From positions 1-26,387 of IMG/VR virus record IMGVR_UViG_3300025168_000564: a stretch of DNA of 26,387 nucleotides. One strand, written 5' to 3'. The stretch's first letter is position 1, and each line of letters begins with the position of its first letter. Below, piece by piece: positions 19,678-26,387 of the stretch. The notes under the pieces were generated by a model. It ran no database searches and was not told the origin of the DNA. It saw nothing but the letters and a program-made list of their open reading frames with translations. Source of the stretch: a virus. The position numbers and the translations under genes are program-made.

Positions 19678-19786
19678 TAAGGTGATAGGACGGCGGTCGG
19701 TTATACCGCTTTAGTAGCGAATACAACCAAGGGTTGACTCGACCCTGGAATCAAGCGTGGCTCACTTGTGGTTGGAAACGAGCTAT
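19678..19786 (+). other. Non-coding stretch with consecutive hairpins
   Basis: At least two perfect 5-bp stems with 7-base loops follow each other: GCGGT-CGGTTAT-ACCGC (19693-19709) and AGGGT-TGACTCG-ACCCT (19730-19746). A weaker CAA-GTG/CAC-TTG pairing lies near 19752. They resemble tRNA arms in size, but the spacing and loop bases do not fit a tRNA. A structured leader or small RNA is possible. Confidence 0.4.
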
Positions 19787-19992
19787 CTATTAGTTATATA
19801 GTTTATCTGTAGAATTTTACTTTTTTTAAAAAAATTAACAGAATCGTCTAATAGAGTAATAGAACTAATAGATATAGGGTTAAAGAGTTGTTCTGTAAGG
19901 GATTTTACAGTGAGTCTGTTTTAATAGAAAAGCTATTAGTTATTAGAAAGAAAAGAAGGCCATGAGAAAAAGTTTACTTTTTCATATAAATT
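19787..19992 (+). promoter_or_regulatory. Regulatory repeat, right copy (upstream of SNF2 helicase)
   Basis: This is the right, plus-strand counterpart of 670-909. It holds CTATTAG, a T-run and A-run, several TAATAG/CTAATAG words, a 26-base block (19922-19947) differing at one base from the left copy, and AGGCCATGAGAAAA at 19957-19970 followed by ATATAAATT. It leads directly to the helicase gene at 20040 and probably holds its promoter and operators. Confidence 0.7.
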
Positions 19993-20039
19993 CTTCTCTC
20001 TCTATATTATTCTTACCGTAGAACTTAGAAAGGATTTGG

Positions 20040-21482
20040 ATGAAATACGAGTTTAAAACTGAACCGTATGCTCATCAGAAAGACGCGTTATTAAAAGCTT
20101 GGAACAAAGAGCATTACGCGTTCTTTATGGAAATGGGCACAGGTAAGTCAAAAGTCTTAATAGACAATTTTGCTATTCTTTACAGCAAAGGAGTTATTAA
20201 TGCGGTCGTTATCGTAGCTCCTAAAGGAGTCTACAGGAACTGGTCGGAACGAGAGTTACCGATACATTTACCGGAGTATATAACACATAGGCTAGGGGTC
20301 TGGTTTCCTTCACCTAAGAAAGAACAGAAGCAAAAGCTACTTGATCTGTTTGAAGTTACTAATGAACTAAAGATATTAGTAATGAACGTAGAAGCGTTTA
20401 GCACTAAGAAAGGATTTAAATTTGCAGAAAACTTTATTCTATCTCACCAGACGCTCTTAGCGATTGACGAGTCTACTACTATAAAGAATCCGAAAGCAGC
20501 TAGAACGAAAGCTCTTATCAAATTAGCTAATAATTCTAAATACCGTCGCATTCTTACAGGGTTTCCTATTACGCAGTCTCCCCTAGATCTGTATTCACAG
20601 ACCGAGGTTCTCTCTCCAAGTCTATTAGGATTTAGTTCTTTCTATTCGTTTCAGAATCACTACGGACAGGTTGTCAAACGCCAGTTCGGAGCGAGATCTT
20701 TCAGACAAGTAGTCGGATACCAGAATCTAGAAGAGCTTTCTCAACGAGTAGACCAGTTTTCTTATCGTGTTCTAAAGAAAGACTGCCTAGATCTACCAGA
20801 CAAAGTTTATCTTCGCAGAGAAGTTGAGCTTACACCAGAACAGAAGAAGATCTACGGTGAATTAAAAGAGTTCGCTATAGCAGAACTAGGTGAGATGGAA
20901 CAAGTTTCAGTGAACAATGTCTTAACCCAGATGCTTAGACTGCACCAAATAGTCTGCGGGTATACGAAGACAGATGAAGGAACTGAGATACCGATAGAGA
21001 ACAATAGACTGGATGAATTGATAAACGTGATAGGAGAGATGCGCGGGAAGATTATTATCTGGGCAAACTACAGACACAACATTAAAGAGATATTAGAGAC
21101 TCTACAGGAACTAGGTGGGCCTGACTGCGTAGCGAGTTACTACGGGGATACCCCAGATGATGAAAGAGAAAGCGTTATCGAACGCTTCCAAGACCCAGAG
21201 TCAGAACTACGATATTTTGTAGGAAATACTCAGACAGGAGGTTACGGGATTACACTGACTCAAGCGCAAAATGTAATCTATTATTCAAACAATTTCGACT
21301 TAGAGAAACGTCTGCAGTCCGAAGACCGCGCACATCGCATAGGACAGGTTAATAAAGTGACCTACGTTGATTTAGTTTCACCTCAAACCGTAGACGAAAA
21401 CATTGTCAAAGCCTTAAGAAACAAATTAAACCTCGCCCAAGAAGTTTTAGGCGATGAAAAATGGAAAGACTGGCTAAGTTAA
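20040..21482 (+). CDS. SNF2-like SF2 helicase/ATPase
   Basis: This 480-residue superfamily 2 ATPase of the SNF2 type is common in phages. Walker A is MEMGTGKS (30-37), motif II is DEST (143-146) in place of DEAH, motif III is ILTGFPITQ in place of TGTP, and the C-terminal lobe ends with GITLTQAQNVIYYSNNFD and DRAHRIGQ, the motif VI arginines. It probably translocates on double-stranded DNA to remodel protein-DNA complexes, recombine or aid replication. The start at 20040 follows AGAAAGGATTTGG. It is the only large gene on the plus strand and lies behind the 19787 regulatory repeat. Its stop shares TTAA with the stop of the convergent gene at 21479. Confidence 0.9.
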   Translation: MKYEFKTEPYAHQKDALLKAWNKEHYAFFMEMGTGKSKVLIDNFAILYSKGVINAVVIVAPKGVYRNWSERELPIHLPEYITHRLGVWFPSPKKEQKQKLLDLFEVTNELKILVMNVEAFSTKKGFKFAENFILSHQTLLAIDESTTIKNPKAARTKALIKLANNSKYRRILTGFPITQSPLDLYSQTEVLSPSLLGFSSFYSFQNHYGQVVKRQFGARSFRQVVGYQNLEELSQRVDQFSYRVLKKDCLDLPDKVYLRREVELTPEQKKIYGELKEFAIAELGEMEQVSVNNVLTQMLRLHQIVCGYTKTDEGTEIPIENNRLDELINVIGEMRGKIIIWANYRHNIKEILETLQELGGPDCVASYYGDTPDDERESVIERFQDPESELRYFVGNTQTGGYGITLTQAQNVIYYSNNFDLEKRLQSEDRAHRIGQVNKVTYVDLVSPQTVDENIVKALRNKLNLAQEVLGDEKWKDWLS

Positions 21483-22096
21483 GACATATTGATTTCATCA
21501 GCTATACTCATTTCTTCTCCACCCCCGCTAAGAAGATCCATAATACCCATATCTGTTTCAGACATTCCTGATTGGGCTCCCATCATTGAATCAAAAATAT
21601 TCAGAGCTTGATCTTGAGCTTGGGCAAACATAGCTATAATCCCTTCTCTTGAGTCAGCAACAGCAGCTACACTAGAGGCTATCGCATTGGGCAGCATTTC
21701 TTCAGGGGTTTCACTTTGCTCTATTGTTCCCATCATCCCAGCTCTAGCGTCAGGGTCTAATCCGGCAAGAAGATCATTAACTTGTTCACCTTCTCCTGGA
21801 GTTATTCCGGTCATCATCCCTGCACCCTGTGGAGGAGGCCCCATTGGACCTGCACCCTGTGGAGGAGGCCCCTGTGGAGGAGGCATAGGTCTTGCTGGAG
21901 GCATAGAGTTTCTCATATTATCAGCTACACCTGGAAGACCACCGCCCACACTAGGTACTGCAGGAGGAGGAGGAGGCATCATCGGAGGTACACCACCTTG
22001 GCTACCTCCCTGATAATATCTAGGAACCCCTCCGTTTTTCATTCCAGGGGCCATTCTTAAATGAGCACGTAACGAATCCATTCTGTTTTCTGGCAT
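21479..22096 (-). CDS. Pro/Gly/Met-rich phage protein, 205 aa
   Basis: This is a low-complexity protein: an N-terminal NGGVPRYYQGG stretch, a run of MMPPPPPAVP, tandem PPPQGPPPQGAGPMG-type repeats (about residues 70-95), and a more helical acidic C-terminus (QVNDLLAGLDPDARAGMMG, then DMGIMDLLSGGGEEM). This composition is typical of virion or scaffold-like proteins of marine phages. The start at 22096 follows AGAGGAACTAGTT and is coupled to the preceding gene. It is the last gene of the minus-strand virion-like block and converges on the SNF2 helicase. The function is unknown; a structural or packaging role is inferred from context. Confidence 0.6.
   Translation of the reverse strand: MPENRMDSLRAHLRMAPGMKNGGVPRYYQGGSQGGVPPMMPPPPPAVPSVGGGLPGVADNMRNSMPPARPMPPPQGPPPQGAGPMGPPPQGAGMMTGITPGEGEQVNDLLAGLDPDARAGMMGTIEQSETPEEMLPNAIASSVAAVADSREGIIAMFAQAQDQALNIFDSMMGAQSGMSETDMGIMDLLSGGGEEMSIADEINMS
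21819..21884. repeat. In-gene tandem repeat (30-bp period)
   Basis: A 24-base GC-rich unit containing CCTGCACCCTGTGGAGGAGG occurs at 21819-21842 and 21849-21872, with a partial third copy to 21884. It encodes the PPPQGAGP-type repeats and stays in frame. Confidence 0.8.
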
Positions 22097-22098
22097 AA

Positions 22099-23529
22099 CT
22101 AGTTCCTCTTCACATTAGGTCTAAAAGCACGTTGAAAAGGATCTACATTAGTTTGGAAATTTAATGAATCCAGTCCACCTTGGTTGTTGTTTGGTTGGCC
22201 AACACCACCACCATGTTCCATAAAACTTGGTTGTTTAAAATTAGCAGTAGCCCCTCCGTTAGCCGCTCCTTGTGTGAACGGGTTAGGATACTCAAAACTC
22301 TTCGGTCCTGATCTTTTTCCGTATTCTTCTGCAGAGATAGGCTCATTAAAATCTGAGTAAGAAGGCGTGAAACTACTGTAATAATGGCTATAAGGATCTT
22401 GACCAGTAGCTTCTCTTTGAGACTTTATTAAACTCGCCATCGGATTAGAAGAGCCTGAAATATAGCTAGGTTGTTTAGTAAACTGAGAAGTAGATCCTGT
22501 CCGTGGGCCGCTATGTTGAGCATTTGTAAAAAATGTATTCATCTCATCTTTAGTTTGATCTATTTGAGCTTGAGTAGCATCTGCATCATATTGAGATTGT
22601 GCGCTTGTGTATTTTGTATCTAAATCATCTAGTTTAGTTGTAAGTTCATCAAACGTAGTATCGTAATCTTGTTGATCAATAATATTTTGAACTTCATCAG
22701 AAGTTAATCCTGGGGTTTGTTGGGCTAAATATTCATCAAATTCTGCACGACTCATGTAGCCTTGTTCAGCCATTTGTTCAGGAGTCATATACCCCATTTC
22801 TGCAATTTCTTCTTGGGTCATATAACCCATCTCGCGTAACTGTGCAGGATCCAGTAACTGTTCTATGCGATCAGCTTCTGTCGTTGGAGTGGTAACTGGG
22901 GCTGTTGTAGTTTGGTCTGCAATAACGGGTTCTGTTGTCGCAACAACTTCTTCAGGTGGGACATAACTACTAATGTATCCGTTTAATGCATTTAAATACG
23001 CTTCATCTGAATCATAATCTTGTCTAGAATACGGCAACCCAACATTGTTAGTGCTGAACCATTGTTCTGCTGCCATTATTTGTTCAAGCGTAGTAGGACC
23101 AGTATCTGGTGCGACTGGTGGGGCTGTTTCAGTAGGTGCGGTGGGTTGGGTAGGCATGTTTATAGGTATATTTTGCCCAGAACCAGGGAACTCAGGAATC
23201 TCGATAGTGCCTACTTCATTTCCATACGCATTATTTTGCGCAGCTGTCATATACCCAAGGTCTTGGGTTTGTAAGTTACCTTGTTCTAATAGTTTTATCT
23301 GCGCTGGGCTGAGCCCTGAACTGGGTTGTTCTGTAGTAATCTCCTCAGCAGCATCTACAAATTGTTGAGGCTCTTCATAATAACCTGTCCCTGCGCCTGG
23401 ATTACTTCCAAAAAAGTCACCGAAACTAAAATTACCTACCCCACCCCCTCCAAACATTTTACGCGGTTCAACGTCGGTTCTTAATCGTGGAATATTCGTT
23501 ACAGGAGGTTGAAAAAATTTTACTTGCAT
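22099..23529 (-). CDS. Low-complexity virion-type protein with 11-residue repeats
   Basis: A 476-residue protein has a Gly-rich N-terminus (KMFGGGGVGNFSFGDFFG), Pro/Thr-rich linkers (110-145, 195-220) and a helical central part. The unit GYM(T/S)xxEIAEM repeats at residues 235, 246 and 257 with an 11-residue period, and a GYMTA occurs alone at 92. A coiled-coil-like segment follows (DELTTKLDDLDTKYTSAQSQ). The C-terminus is Gly/Asn/Ser/Tyr-rich. This is typical of phage structural or tail-associated proteins, but no known family is recognised. The start at 23529 is coupled to the upstream gene's stop with a weak ribosome binding site. Confidence 0.6.
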   Translation of the reverse strand: MQVKFFQPPVTNIPRLRTDVEPRKMFGGGGVGNFSFGDFFGSNPGAGTGYYEEPQQFVDAAEEITTEQPSSGLSPAQIKLLEQGNLQTQDLGYMTAAQNNAYGNEVGTIEIPEFPGSGQNIPINMPTQPTAPTETAPPVAPDTGPTTLEQIMAAEQWFSTNNVGLPYSRQDYDSDEAYLNALNGYISSYVPPEEVVATTEPVIADQTTTAPVTTPTTEADRIEQLLDPAQLREMGYMTQEEIAEMGYMTPEQMAEQGYMSRAEFDEYLAQQTPGLTSDEVQNIIDQQDYDTTFDELTTKLDDLDTKYTSAQSQYDADATQAQIDQTKDEMNTFFTNAQHSGPRTGSTSQFTKQPSYISGSSNPMASLIKSQREATGQDPYSHYYSSFTPSYSDFNEPISAEEYGKRSGPKSFEYPNPFTQGAANGGATANFKQPSFMEHGGGVGQPNNNQGGLDSLNFQTNVDPFQRAFRPNVKRN

Positions 23530-23531
23530 AA

Positions 23532-26387
23532 TTACTGTCTGCCGTACATGTTTTTTATAAATACTTCGAATCTAGGAAGATCGAATTCTTCTGAAACTTT
23601 TTTTCTAAACTGTTCAACTTCTGTTTCTTCTACGTCCTCAGCTCCTGCTCGGCCAAGTGCGATTTGAGCAATTAATCGTTGAACATCGTTAAGGGGGACA
23701 CGTTTATTATCGTAAACTTTCATAAACTCATCTAGTTTTTTAGGATTTGCGAAAATAATAGCTAAGTGGTCTGCTACTTTTGGACCAAGTTGCCCTAAAA
23801 TCAAATGACTTCTATACCCTGCTCGAGAAAGTTGACCAAAAACACCTTTACGAACATTAGTAACTGTTTCTGCTGCATGCTCCATAATAGTTTGCAGTTT
23901 ATTAGGATCTCCTGGTTTTGGTTTTTCTTTTTGAGTTAATATTCTTGCACGTCTAGCAAAATTTCTTAGATGTTTAGCATATTCTAAAGCGTCTTCTTTT
24001 CCAACGATAAGACCTAAGTCGTCTGCCAGCGACTTTTCGTTTTGATAAGGAATTAAAAACATATTTTCTAATTCATTTAAATCAAAACCACTTTCGCTGC
24101 GAGTGCTTGCTTTTCTAAATACTTCTCCACGAGTCAGCGCAGTGTCTGCATCTAACCCCATAAGGTTACGCATTCTACGTTCAAGGTCAGTTTTAAATGC
24201 AGTCCTTAAATTAGGTTCTTGGTCTGCTAATTTAGAAAGTTCTTGTAATTTGTAAAACGCATCTGTTCCTCTAAAATCTTGTTTTTGTTTCTGACTCATA
24301 TTCATATAGAGATCAACAAGTTCTATTGGGCTTCCTATAGCTTCACCTGTTTCTGGATTAACCATACCTTCAAGTAAAGCGTTTACTTGACGAAGTATTC
24401 CCTCTTTATTTTGTAAATCTTGTCTTAATTTTGCAAACTGTTTTGGATTAAACTCAGTGTCTGGAAATAAAATTTCAAATTGTTCTTTATTTCGATTTGA
24501 CAATTTACGAAGCCGATCAGCTTGTTGTACTCGAGTTGCACCATCCCCGCTTACTTCTCGCTCTAGCGCATCAAAAACAAGTTGTCTCATTTGTTGGAGT
24601 TTTTGTAATCCTTCTGGGCTTTGACTAAGAACTTTTGTTAGTCCTTCTAAGTTAGAAGGCTTACTGTTAAGAACATAAGCACCTAACTCACTGGGTTCTT
24701 TAGTAGCGATTTGATAAATATATGCACCGTCGGTTTCATCTTGTGCTTCTTTTATTCGTCTTTTTATGTCTACAACATCGCCGCCGATAGTGTTTAACAT
24801 TTCTTCGTACCCTTTCGGATTACCTTTAAGAGTGGGTGCGCTTTTTGCTCCTGTCATTTTTTTATAAAGAACTCTAAAAGCATCTTCTCTAGCTTCTACC
24901 AATCCATCTATTAATTTTTTACCTTCTTTCCTTACCACTGGGTTCTGATGAGACCTAAAAAGATCCTCTAAACCGTCTATTGTTTGTTGTAACTCTCTTA
25001 CTGAAACTCGTCGTTGTTCTGTAAAAGGCTGAGGAGCAGTTAATAATTCAATACTAATACCTTCATCGGCACGATTTTGTAAAATCGTTCTCATTATTTG
25101 TGCAACTTCTTCATCATCAGTTGTGCTAAAGATTCTATCTTCAGGCTTATTAGCTCTGACCATACTTTGGACTTGCTTACTGACATATTTGGGTAAGGTA
25201 ACGAGTTTTTCTTCGTAAGGTTTAAAATCATTACCGTCTATGTCAGCTACTACTTTATCAAATACTTCCTTATACTCTTCTCGTATCGGATCAGTGTACT
25301 GACGATACATGGTCATTATTTCAGAAGTATACTCAGGGTAGTCAATCCTTCCACCTTCGACTATTTTTTGAACTGAGTCTGTTAAATCAGAAACAGGAGC
25401 GTCAGGACGAGTTCCAGGAATTATTTCTTCTAAGTCAAGCTGTTGCTCAATACCGTAAATATCTTCTTCTACGGCTTCTTTTTGTTTTTGTCTTCTTTCA
25501 CGTTTTATTCGATTAACAATTTCATTAAAAGCTTCGCGACCCAGCTCTTGGTCTGGACCTAATCGAATATTAATTGCTTCATAGTAACGGTCTAAAGCGT
25601 TACCTTGGTTATTTAAGAGACGATTAAGAGCTATATACCCTTCTGACCCTCTATCCATAATTTGCAAAAGATTGTTTTCAATAGCTTGTAATGACTTATC
25701 TTGGGTTACATCACCTAAAGAAAAGATTTCTTCTCCTACTTCTCCTCCTGCATCTATTGCATATTCGTTAAGCAAAGTTTGAGATATGTCGAGATCAGCT
25801 TCACCTTTTTCTTCCCTTAATCTTGCTTTTTTTCTTTTTAATATTTCACCACTCGCTCGTAATCGCGCAAGGAGTGTTTCAGGAAGTCTTTCCCCAGTAA
25901 ACATATTCTTTACTTTACCGAAGGCTTTTATAACAAGTTCTCCTGTAAATTCTCCTCCCGCAGCGTACACTCCTGCAAGCCCAGATTTTTGCCAAATTTG
26001 AGTATCAGACAGTCTAGGGTTACGACCTGTTAATTTTCCTGTATAAAGTCGAGTAGCTTCTGCTACCGCTTCCGCTATACCAGAAATAGCTGCTAATTTT
26101 GCAACTCTTCCTGTTCTACTAAAAACACCTGAATTTTCAAGATCTAAATCACCTTTTTCTAAACGGTCTGCGTTCCGTTTAGTTTGTTTTTCTATAGATT
26201 TCCTAATTCCTTTTTGAGCTAGAGATATAAAACCACCACCAACTATTGCGGATGGACCTTCTTGTCCTAATACAATTTTAGTTTCAGCCCACATAGACTC
26301 AGGGTCTTCTGTAGGTTGAATATTTCCAAAAGGAACGGGTTTTCCCCCTGTTAATAACTCACTTTTTATTACAAATTGACCATCGTT
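23532..26387 (-). CDS. Large virion-associated or ejection-type protein (partial)
   Basis: The open frame runs past the ATG at 26294 to the window edge without a stop, so this is a partial gene of at least 951 residues that begins outside the window. Most of it is helical, charged and rich in Glu, Lys, Gln and Arg, with coiled-coil stretches (such as RIKRERRQKQKEAVEEDIYG). Short apolar helices near the N-terminal part (AKLAAISGIAEAVAEATRL, SGLAGVYAAGGEFTGELVI) could insert in a membrane. No lysozyme or peptidase motif is evident. This resembles large phage inner-virion or DNA-ejection proteins, but that is an inference from composition and position. It is coupled to the two virion-like genes downstream. 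Confidence 0.55.
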   Translation of the reverse strand, partial: NDGQFVIKSELLTGGKPVPFGNIQPTEDPESMWAETKIVLGQEGPSAIVGGGFISLAQKGIRKSIEKQTKRNADRLEKGDLDLENSGVFSRTGRVAKLAAISGIAEAVAEATRLYTGKLTGRNPRLSDTQIWQKSGLAGVYAAGGEFTGELVIKAFGKVKNMFTGERLPETLLARLRASGEILKRKKARLREEKGEADLDISQTLLNEYAIDAGGEVGEEIFSLGDVTQDKSLQAIENNLLQIMDRGSEGYIALNRLLNNQGNALDRYYEAINIRLGPDQELGREAFNEIVNRIKRERRQKQKEAVEEDIYGIEQQLDLEEIIPGTRPDAPVSDLTDSVQKIVEGGRIDYPEYTSEIMTMYRQYTDPIREEYKEVFDKVVADIDGNDFKPYEEKLVTLPKYVSKQVQSMVRANKPEDRIFSTTDDEEVAQIMRTILQNRADEGISIELLTAPQPFTEQRRVSVRELQQTIDGLEDLFRSHQNPVVRKEGKKLIDGLVEAREDAFRVLYKKMTGAKSAPTLKGNPKGYEEMLNTIGGDVVDIKRRIKEAQDETDGAYIYQIATKEPSELGAYVLNSKPSNLEGLTKVLSQSPEGLQKLQQMRQLVFDALEREVSGDGATRVQQADRLRKLSNRNKEQFEILFPDTEFNPKQFAKLRQDLQNKEGILRQVNALLEGMVNPETGEAIGSPIELVDLYMNMSQKQKQDFRGTDAFYKLQELSKLADQEPNLRTAFKTDLERRMRNLMGLDADTALTRGEVFRKASTRSESGFDLNELENMFLIPYQNEKSLADDLGLIVGKEDALEYAKHLRNFARRARILTQKEKPKPGDPNKLQTIMEHAAETVTNVRKGVFGQLSRAGYRSHLILGQLGPKVADHLAIIFANPKKLDEFMKVYDNKRVPLNDVQRLIAQIALGRAGAEDVEETEVEQFRKKVSEEFDLPRFEVFIKNMYGRQ

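Noticed and set aside
19693-19746. Possible tRNA gene
   Set aside because: The two 5-bp stems with 7-base loops are about 20 bases apart, the anticodon-like loop lacks the conserved T before the anticodon, the T-loop does not match TTCGA, and no acceptor stem or D arm is found.
19957-20020. Leader peptide starting at the conserved ATGAGAAAA in the regulatory repeats
   Set aside because: The right copy opens 19 codons but the left copy stops after four, and neither has a well-spaced ribosome binding site.
21687-22060. Plus-strand frames opposite the Pro/Gly-rich gene
   Set aside because: They are open only because the GC-rich repeat lacks stops on both strands; their Gly- or Arg-rich translation mirrors the sense repeats.

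Overview
The window reads as part of a tailed double-stranded DNA phage genome (Caudoviricetes), most likely from uncultured, probably marine, bacterioplankton. The evidence is a terminase small subunit, a full phage replication module (family A DNA polymerase, AEP-type primase, UvrD-like and SNF2-like helicases, SSB-like protein, VRR-NUC nuclease), low-complexity virion-type proteins, and tight packing of many tiny genes with 1-14 nt overlaps. There are no ribosomal or tRNA genes and no integrase. The host cannot be named from the sequence; the marine assignment is an inference from family resemblance.

Layout. Positions 1-105 are 21 perfect copies of GTAGA, abutting the stop codon of the terminase small subunit gene (107-634, minus). 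Positions 635-1020 are non-coding and hold an AT-rich regulatory repeat (670-909), an intrinsic terminator (923-958) and a folded element (960-1021). From 1021 to 19255 every gene is on the minus strand. The order in the direction of transcription is: first gene of unknown function, coiled-coil protein, SSB-like protein, primase, UvrD-like helicase (19255-14520). Next comes a nucleotide and base-modification cluster with DNA polymerase, two HTH proteins and a nuclease (14460-7998), then a DUF932 protein and small genes (7878-5273), and finally a region of very small genes, several with zinc-ribbon cysteine pairs (5086-1021). A divergent gap at 19256-19424 separates these from a small zinc-ribbon gene and an SNF2-like helicase on the plus strand (19425-21482). 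The helicase meets, stop codon on stop codon, a minus-strand block of virion-like genes (21479-26387) whose first gene runs off the window.

Regulation. Four predicted minus-strand promoters (19285, 14485, 7950, 6052) carry TTTAC(T/C) at -35 and head the main gene blocks. Three further copies of a ~95 bp module (near 2391, 3806, 5107) carry TTTACT-N16-TAAAAT with an inverted repeat in the spacer and a leader hairpin; the spacer dyad is kept although its sequence changes. A diverged, inverted pair of ~200-240 bp TAATAG-rich regions sits in front of both the terminase gene (pointing left) and the SNF2 helicase (pointing right), so these two outward units are probably co-regulated. If the genome is circular or circularly permuted, the left copy would drive a late operon starting at terS and ending at 21479.

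Most interesting system. The 14460-10592 block combines a stand-alone protein of the 5-hmdU DNA kinase helical-domain type, a ThyA-family enzyme whose active-site Trp is replaced by Met, an Nmad1/DUF1599-like protein and a SAM methyltransferase, all upstream of DNA polymerase. This suggests a thymidine hypermodification pathway in which the ThyA homologue may be a dUMP hydroxymethylase. This is a hypothesis from motifs and gene order, not a demonstrated function.
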